From: CAXPZW01 sp049594615
GTDB lineage: Bacteria; Bacteroidota; Bacteroidia; Flavobacteriales_D; Sanyastnellaceae
Direction: 5' to 3'
NCBI GenBank assembly: GCA_049594615.1
Contig: JBMYJR010000017.1
Span: forward strand, 1-46,760
Length of the DNA stretch: 46,760 nt
Numbering within the stretch: the first letter of the stretch is position 1; each line of letters begins with the position of its first letter. Shown here in pieces: positions 42,092-46,760 of this stretch. Both the position numbers and the translations under genes were made by a program. Below the pieces are notes generated by a model. That model was not told where the DNA came from. It searched no databases and was given only the letters and a program-made list of their open reading frames with translations.

Positions 42092-44212
42092 CTACTCCGG
42101 CCCGGCTTTCAACAGGAAGACTTGACCTACGCGGTCGTATTGTTGGCCCTGCCCATCCTTGACGGTGACGAAGTAGACATATGCACCGTCTGGCAGGTAG
42201 TCGCCTCGTCGTCCGGTGCCGTCCCACCCCCCTTCCAAATCGTTGGTGGTGAACAGGATGTCACCCCACCGGCTGGAGATGACCATTTCGTAAGAGTTCG
42301 CATCCACAAACCCAATCACAGGTTTGAATACCGGGTTGTTGCCAAATACCATAAACGCATTGGGGATCCAAATCTTGGGTTCCATCTGCAGGCACAACTG
42401 GTTGGAGGAAGCCACTTCTTGGATGCCAAAACTGTTTACGTCTTCCCGCGCCACGACGGTGTAACAGAACAGTCCGGGTGTAGTCAACAGGTCAGCGATG
42501 TCATCCTCATAGACGTTGGCGCCTGCGGGGAGTGACACAATCAAGTCGCCCAGCACACCTTCCATCTGGCTGCGGTAAATGTCAACGCCCACGATGTTGC
42601 CGTCCCATTCTTGGTAATCCGGCCATGCCAAGGTGTTGACCAGACGTTCATTGTTGGCCAGACCTTCCAGCAAAAGCGTACGGCCAATGTTGGTCGTTGT
42701 GGCCGTATCGCCACACGTGTTGAGCACGTGGGTGCGGTAGTCGTATTCCAGTTCGCCCAAGTTCAAATCGGGGTCGAAGTCATTGAAGATGACTGCGTTG
42801 GCTCCGCTGGAGAGCTGGTTATCCACGTTCACCCAAAATTGCCCACCCACCTTGCGGCGCTCCAAGATGTACAGGTGATCGGTGAAGATGTTTTCGGTGT
42901 GGATGCGCACCTCCACTTCCTGGGCCGAGCGCACGTCTACCGAAGCGAGATAGGTAAAAGCGGGAGGAGGTGCAAGGCTGATGGCCTGTGTACGTTGGTT
43001 GGAGCAAGACACCGATACGGTGGTGGTAAAGCCTGCTTCGATGTAATACTGATAGGTGACACCGTCCTGCAGGTTTTCGTGCGTAAACGTCAATTGAGTG
43101 CCCGAGAGCACGGACAGTACATTAAACGGACCGCCATCTTCACTCACATAGACGGTGTAGGTGTCTACCGTACGACCGTTGTAAGGGGTCCAGAGCAATT
43201 CCGCAAAGTCCGTGCACTGGGTCCATAAGATATCCAGCAGGTAAGGTGGCTGACTGCACTGCGGCTCGGTGGGACTCACGTTGCCGAAATCGCAAAAGTC
43301 GAAGGCAGCTACCGTGTAAAAATTCGCAGGTACAGTAGTCCCTGGAATGGGCGCTGGTTCAACGCCAATGGGCCCGTGGTTCCAAGAGGTGGTACCTGCA
43401 CCATAAACGGTATCCACGGGAACGTTGGCCCCACTGATGCACTCGTAGATGATGTACCCTTGGGTGTCACTCGCGGTGGAGGGGAACCAGTTGACTTGGT
43501 ACTGGTTGGTGGTGTGGTCGATGGTGACCACATCTACTTCCGGAATGTCCGGGGAAGTCAGGTCTTCAAAGTCGTCGGTGGCCACATTCGAAATGAACTG
43601 ACAACCGCTGGGCGCAGTGTACAAGATTTGGAAGCCGTAGGTGGCCACACAATCGTCCACGATGTACTGGTAATTCTGATTGAAGTTGTCCGGGTTGTGT
43701 GGAATGGTGGCCACTTGATTCCAGGTGCCCGCAGGGAATTCCAGCCACACCTCATAGTCACCCGTCACCGCAGCTGTGTTGACACGAGGGGCATTCCAAA
43801 ACAGGTTGGCAATGCCGCCACCGCCGAGTACATTCAATGTGAGGTGGATGCCACAGATAGTGTCCGAGGGCACCGACACTTGCGCGGTGCCGTCATTGCT
43901 GTTGGTTTCCAAGTAGTATGCGCCAATGTCGTTGTTGAAGTCCACAGCCATGTCAGTGTAGCTGGTGACCGCGTACGTGGCCTCGCTGAAAAGCTGGGTA
44001 CCCGGATCTGCCGTGAAATAGTCGGTGGAGTAGACAATGTCGTAGGAAGTGAACTCACCAGCAGGATCCGCAGGGGGAAGCCAGTTGACGATGGCAGTGC
44101 CATCAGCCAACACCTCTACGCACGTAGCGGTGGGCGGGTCAAGCTGGGCACGCACATCTGCGGCAAACACGGCGCAAAACGCCAGAACACATGTCAATAT
44201 AGTCAAACGCAT
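42092..44212 (-). CDS. T9SS type B exported protein (gliding-motility-associated C-terminal domain)
   Basis: A 706-residue secreted protein. It has signal peptide MRLTILTCVLAFCAVFAADVRAQ, then several fibronectin-III-like modules (for example DPPTATCVEVLADGTAIVNW, SPDIPEVDVVTIDHTTNQYQ). The last ~95 residues (from PKIWIPNAFMVFGNNPVFKP; ISSRWGDILF; GGWDGTGRRGDYLPDGAYVY) are the CHU_C/type B sorting domain recognised by T9SS. No enzymatic domain visible; adhesin or surface-filament roles are typical. Monocistronic, with a TACCTTTG box 17 bases upstream. Confidence 0.93.
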   Translation of the reverse strand: MRLTILTCVLAFCAVFAADVRAQLDPPTATCVEVLADGTAIVNWLPPADPAGEFTSYDIVYSTDYFTADPGTQLFSEATYAVTSYTDMAVDFNNDIGAYYLETNSNDGTAQVSVPSDTICGIHLTLNVLGGGGIANLFWNAPRVNTAAVTGDYEVWLEFPAGTWNQVATIPHNPDNFNQNYQYIVDDCVATYGFQILYTAPSGCQFISNVATDDFEDLTSPDIPEVDVVTIDHTTNQYQVNWFPSTASDTQGYIIYECISGANVPVDTVYGAGTTSWNHGPIGVEPAPIPGTTVPANFYTVAAFDFCDFGNVSPTEPQCSQPPYLLDILWTQCTDFAELLWTPYNGRTVDTYTVYVSEDGGPFNVLSVLSGTQLTFTHENLQDGVTYQYYIEAGFTTTVSVSCSNQRTQAISLAPPPAFTYLASVDVRSAQEVEVRIHTENIFTDHLYILERRKVGGQFWVNVDNQLSSGANAVIFNDFDPDLNLGELEYDYRTHVLNTCGDTATTTNIGRTLLLEGLANNERLVNTLAWPDYQEWDGNIVGVDIYRSQMEGVLGDLIVSLPAGANVYEDDIADLLTTPGLFCYTVVAREDVNSFGIQEVASSNQLCLQMEPKIWIPNAFMVFGNNPVFKPVIGFVDANSYEMVISSRWGDILFTTNDLEGGWDGTGRRGDYLPDGAYVYFVTVKDGQGQQYDRVGQVFLLKAGPE

Positions 44213-44229
44213 AGGCGCATCTGGGGCTG

Positions 44230-44237
44230 CAAAGGTA
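44230..44237 (-). promoter_or_regulatory. -10-like box of the T9SS type B gene (TACCTTTG)
   Basis: A perfect TAnnTTTG on the minus strand, 17 bases before the ATG. No TTG at the -33 distance. Confidence 0.5.
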
Positions 44238-44280
44238 ACGCTACTTGTTCAACGTCGCGGCACGCTGTTGTAGTACAATA

Positions 44281-44296
44281 CACACCAAGGGGTGTG
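44281..44296 (-). terminator. Possible weak terminator hairpin after the nitronate monooxygenase gene
   Basis: CACACC, AAGG, GGTGTG makes a perfect 6-bp stem 9 bases past the stop. The following bases (TATTGTACTAC on the minus strand) are not a U-tract, so termination is doubtful. Confidence 0.3.
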
Positions 44297-44304
44297 GAGG
44301 TTGC

Positions 44305-45240
44305 TCACGGCAGGTACTTTTGGGCCTCGTCCCACATGGAGGCAACAATTTCTGCCGCAGGAGTGATGGCGTGAATGCGGCCCGCTACTTGACCGATTTC
44401 CAACTCGCCGGACTCCAGATCGCCCTCCTTCATGCCTCGTTTGGCACGGCCGCGTCCGAGCAGATCGCGCAGCTCCTCAGCAGAAGCCCCTTTTACGTAC
44501 GCTTCTTGAATCTGAGCGAAGAACGGGTTGTGAAGCAAGCGCACCGGCGTGAGCTCCTTCAACGTGAGTGTAGTTGCTCCTTCGCCGGCATCTACTACCG
44601 CCTGCTTGAATGCCTGATGTGCACTGCTTTCAGGTGTCGCCACAAATCGACTGCCCACTTGTACGCCACTCGCACCTAAAATCAGTGCGGCAGCCACGGT
44701 GCGCCCATCACAAACACCGCCCGCAGCAATCACCGGAATATCCACCGCATCCGAAACATCTGGAATGAGACAAAAGGTGGTGGTTTCCTCCCGCCCGTTG
44801 TGCCCTCCAGCCTCGACGCCTTCGGCGACCACCGCGTCCACGCCAGCCGCTTGTGCCTTGAGCGCAAATTTTCGGCTACTCACCACATGCACCACAGTAA
44901 TGCCATGGGATTTCAGACGAGCAGTCCACGTCTTGGGATTGCCTGCGGAAGTAAAAACGACAGAAACTCCACCTTCAACAATGGAGGCCATGTGCGCTTC
45001 AATATCTGGGTAGAGTAAGGGCACATTGACCGCAAAGGGCTTGTCTGTGGTTGCTTTGCACGCCGCGATTTGGTTGCGCAACTCCTGCGGGTACATGCCC
45101 CCTGAGCCGATGATGCCTAATCCGCCGGCATTGCTCACGGCACTGGCCAACTCCCAGCCCGAACACCAAACCATACCGGCCTGGATGATGGGCACTTCAA
45201 TGCCCAGCATTTGGCAAAGGATGTCACTTTTTTTCCTCAT
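44305..45240 (-). CDS. Nitronate monooxygenase / FabK-like flavoprotein
   Basis: A 311-residue FMN-binding TIM barrel of the 2-nitropropane dioxygenase family. Landmarks: PIIQAGMVWCSGWELASAVS at the N-terminus, GLGIIGSGG, VAEGVEAGGHNGR (conserved His region), PVIAAGGVCDGRTVAAALIL and GVQVGSRFVATPES for FMN phosphate. The family includes nitronate monooxygenases and the enoyl-ACP reductase FabK; the EAGGH motif is shared, so the exact substrate is open. Cytoplasmic. Divergent from porG across 141 bp. Confidence 0.88.
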   Translation of the reverse strand: MRKKSDILCQMLGIEVPIIQAGMVWCSGWELASAVSNAGGLGIIGSGGMYPQELRNQIAACKATTDKPFAVNVPLLYPDIEAHMASIVEGGVSVVFTSAGNPKTWTARLKSHGITVVHVVSSRKFALKAQAAGVDAVVAEGVEAGGHNGREETTTFCLIPDVSDAVDIPVIAAGGVCDGRTVAAALILGASGVQVGSRFVATPESSAHQAFKQAVVDAGEGATTLTLKELTPVRLLHNPFFAQIQEAYVKGASAEELRDLLGRGRAKRGMKEGDLESGELEIGQVAGRIHAITPAAEIVASMWDEAQKYLP

Positions 45241-45308
45241 TTACGTATCCGAATAGTTCGAATTAGGTGTCGGAAGCTGACCAATCTGCCAAGTCACAGT
45301 CCAAACAC

Positions 45309-45339
45309 TTGAATTGCCCACTAAAGAACGCTATCTTTG
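45309..45339 (+). promoter_or_regulatory. Promoter of the porG-like gene
   Basis: TTG (45309-45311), 20 bases, then TATCTTTG (45332-45339), the same -10-like octamer as rRNA P1 and P3. The spacing is one base longer than optimum. It lies 42 bases before the ATG. A TACCTTCG also stands 3 bases before the start codon (45371-45378). Confidence 0.65.
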
Positions 45340-45381
45340 ATATATAGAACCCAAACTGTCCTAGTACCAATACCTTCGGTC

Positions 45382-46332
45382 ATGAAACGACTGCTCGTCT
45401 GTCTGATCGCCATCCTCAGCCTCTCCACCGCACAAGCGCAATACTCGTGGGAATACGGACTCGCCGTTGGCGGCTCCAACTACCTCGGCGATATTGGCGG
45501 TAAAGGACTTTCCCGACGTGATTTCGTGTGGGACATGCACCTGAACCAAACGCGGTTGGCCGTGGGCACCTATGGTCGCTACAAGTTTAGCCGTCGTTTT
45601 GCGTTGCAATCGTCGCTGAACTACCTGCGCATTCAAGACGCGGATCGCTTGACCACCAACCCGGCTCGCCGCGCGCGCAACCTCAACTTCCGCAACCGTC
45701 TTTGGGAGTTCAGCACCCGTGCAGAGGTTACCGTTTTCTACGACAACGATGTGGGCGGCCGCGGGTACTATAATCCGGATTTCAAATTCTACGTGTTCGC
45801 GGGTATTTCGGTGTTCAACCACAACCCTCAAGGACAGATCTACAAAGAAGGTGAAGTGCAATACGGTGGCGAATGGTTCGATCTGCAGCCGTGGCAAATT
45901 GAAGGCACAAACTACAGCCTGTGGGGTGTGGCTCTTCCAGTAGGTATGGGTTTCTACTTCACATTTGACAAAATCTGGCGTGTAGGCTGGGAGCTCAACT
46001 GGCGTTCCACTTTCACAGACTACTTGGATGACATCTCCAGCACGTACGGCGACCCCGCCAAGTACGAAGACCCATTGGCCAAAGAGTTTGCCAGCCAGAC
46101 CTACGACGACCTGATCACCGAGATCAACGATCCTCTTGCCTCTGGCACTGAGTTCGATCACCAATACATGCCCCCTCCGCACCCTGCGGTGAAGCGTGGC
46201 GACAACACGAACAACGATTCCTTCATCGCCACCCAAGTCACGGTGGGTCGTGTGATTCGTGGTAAGAGTAACTTCTACAAGCGCAAGTACGGCTGGCTCC
46301 GCCAGATACGTAGATCGCGTGCGAAGTTCTAA
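45382..46332 (+). CDS. porG: PorG-like (DUF6089) outer-membrane protein
   Basis: A 316-residue barrel protein. Signal peptide MKRLLVCLIAILSLSTAQAQ. Conserved pattern: YSWEYGLAVGGSNYLGDIGG, RYKFSRRFALQSSLNY, RNLNFRNRLWEFSTRAEV, FKFYVFAGISVFNHNPQG, TFTDYLDDISSTYGDP. This matches the DUF6089 group containing PorG, an outer-membrane part of the T9SS that contacts the periplasmic PorK/N ring. A porG role is likely but not certain, since paralogues exist. The start at 45382 is chosen for the signal peptide; an earlier frame opening lies on the promoter. Followed by a strong terminator. Confidence 0.8.
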   Translation: MKRLLVCLIAILSLSTAQAQYSWEYGLAVGGSNYLGDIGGKGLSRRDFVWDMHLNQTRLAVGTYGRYKFSRRFALQSSLNYLRIQDADRLTTNPARRARNLNFRNRLWEFSTRAEVTVFYDNDVGGRGYYNPDFKFYVFAGISVFNHNPQGQIYKEGEVQYGGEWFDLQPWQIEGTNYSLWGVALPVGMGFYFTFDKIWRVGWELNWRSTFTDYLDDISSTYGDPAKYEDPLAKEFASQTYDDLITEINDPLASGTEFDHQYMPPPHPAVKRGDNTNNDSFIATQVTVGRVIRGKSNFYKRKYGWLRQIRRSRAKF

Positions 46333-46353
46333 GCCAAGCACAACGCATTTTTC

Positions 46354-46383
46354 AAAAGGGCGGCCCCAGGGCTGCCCTTTTTT
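46354..46383 (+). terminator. Intrinsic terminator of the porG-like gene
   Basis: AAAAGGGC-G-GCCC, a short loop, GGGC-T-GCCCTTTTTT. GC-rich stem with a U-tract, 22 bases after the stop codon. The next stretch to 46574 shows no gene or signal that I can support. Confidence 0.9.
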
Positions 46384-46574
46384 GTTGCCCTGTGTTCAGG
46401 TTGTCAAAGGCATGCACAAGGCCAAGTGAGCCAACCACCAAATCAAGAAGGGGTGCAGTTGGAAGTGAACGGTGGGTAGCAGACCTTCGAAAGGTTGCAC
46501 GACGGGAATCGGATGACAGGTGAAGCAGGCGGGGCTGGCGGCCCTAGGGGGTGTTAACCGTGTCGAAAGAAGCG

Positions 46575-46760
46575 CTACTTACGGATGAACTGGGAGAGCT
46601 TGCTCAACGGCTTCACCGTCAACGTATACCACGCCGGCGTCAACCCATTCATCTTCCACGCCCGGCGGTCTTCCTTGTTGGCGCGAATGCGGTTCTTTAA
46701 CGAAACGTTGCTTTGCCCTCCTACACGCATTTTGGTCAAGACCCGCGGCAGGTGTACCGC
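46575..46760 (-). CDS. Glycosyltransferase family 2, C-terminal fragment
   Basis: The last 61 codons of a minus-strand gene that enters from beyond the right edge and ends at the TAG at 46575-46577. The frame gives LPRVLTKMRVGGQSNVSLKN, then IRANKEDRRAWKMNG, LTPAWYTLTVKPLSK and LSQFIRK. This is the characteristic tail of WcaA-like family 2 glycosyltransferases that I recall from Bacteroidota polysaccharide loci (KMRxGGxSNxSLKNRI...EDRRAW...). It is truncated only by the window, not by mutation. Acceptor and donor unknown. Confidence 0.8.
   Translation of the reverse strand, partial: AVHLPRVLTKMRVGGQSNVSLKNRIRANKEDRRAWKMNGLTPAWYTLTVKPLSKLSQFIRK

Overview
The window is a core chromosomal segment of a Bacteroidota bacterium, most likely Flavobacteriales in the broad sense. 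Four things support this. The left edge holds the 5' end of a 16S rRNA gene. The promoters match the Bacteroidota consensus (TTG, 19 bases, TAnnTTTG). Type IX secretion (T9SS) and gliding genes are present (gldB, gldC, a porG-like gene, and two proteins with T9SS sorting domains). The dcw (division and cell wall) cluster has the flavobacterial order. Base composition is high for that group, roughly 55-60% G+C in lines I counted by hand, so species and genus are left open.

Layout. 1-387 is 16S rRNA (minus strand). 388-830 is its leader and promoter region, with three tandem promoter modules about 108 bp apart. 831-4073 is a minus-strand operon: short-chain dehydrogenase, amidohydrolase lipoprotein, fructosamine-kinase-like protein. 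4266-6425 is a secreted phospholipase-D-fold protein exported by T9SS. 6396-7927 (minus) is an RNA methyltransferase plus a SUI1-like factor. 7992-11035 holds dtd, a small secreted protein, a MazG-like pyrophosphohydrolase, a 36-residue signal-peptide ORF, a Mom/GNAT-like unknown and miaA. 11025-15597 is the nadE / gldB-gldC / engB / hydrolase block, interrupted by an A+T-rich outer-membrane barrel gene. 15598-16016 is a complex regulatory gap.

16017-31623 is the dcw cluster: mraZ, rsmH, ftsL, ftsI, murE, mraY, murD, ftsW, murG, murC, ftsQ, ftsA, ftsZ. Genes from mraZ to ftsA are overlapping or nearly so; ftsZ is set apart by 198 bp. yqeY follows with its own promoter. 32256-42024 is mainly a long minus-strand series reading guaB, three SurA/PpiC-type foldases, a MoxR ATPase, a membrane MutS-like ATPase and a TauE permease, followed by a small secreted protein. 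42092-46332 holds a T9SS type B exported protein, a nitronate-monooxygenase-like enzyme and a porG-like barrel. A glycosyltransferase gene runs off the right edge.

The genes are mostly housekeeping: peptidoglycan precursor synthesis and divisome, outer-membrane protein folding, T9SS, tRNA modification, and NAD and GMP synthesis. I see no CRISPR array, insertion sequence, prophage or tRNA gene. The most unusual signals are regulatory: the triplicated rRNA promoter with a covarying start-site hairpin, a perfect palindrome in the guaB leader, a probable MraZ operator with 10-bp phasing, and a TACCTTYG motif close to many start codons.
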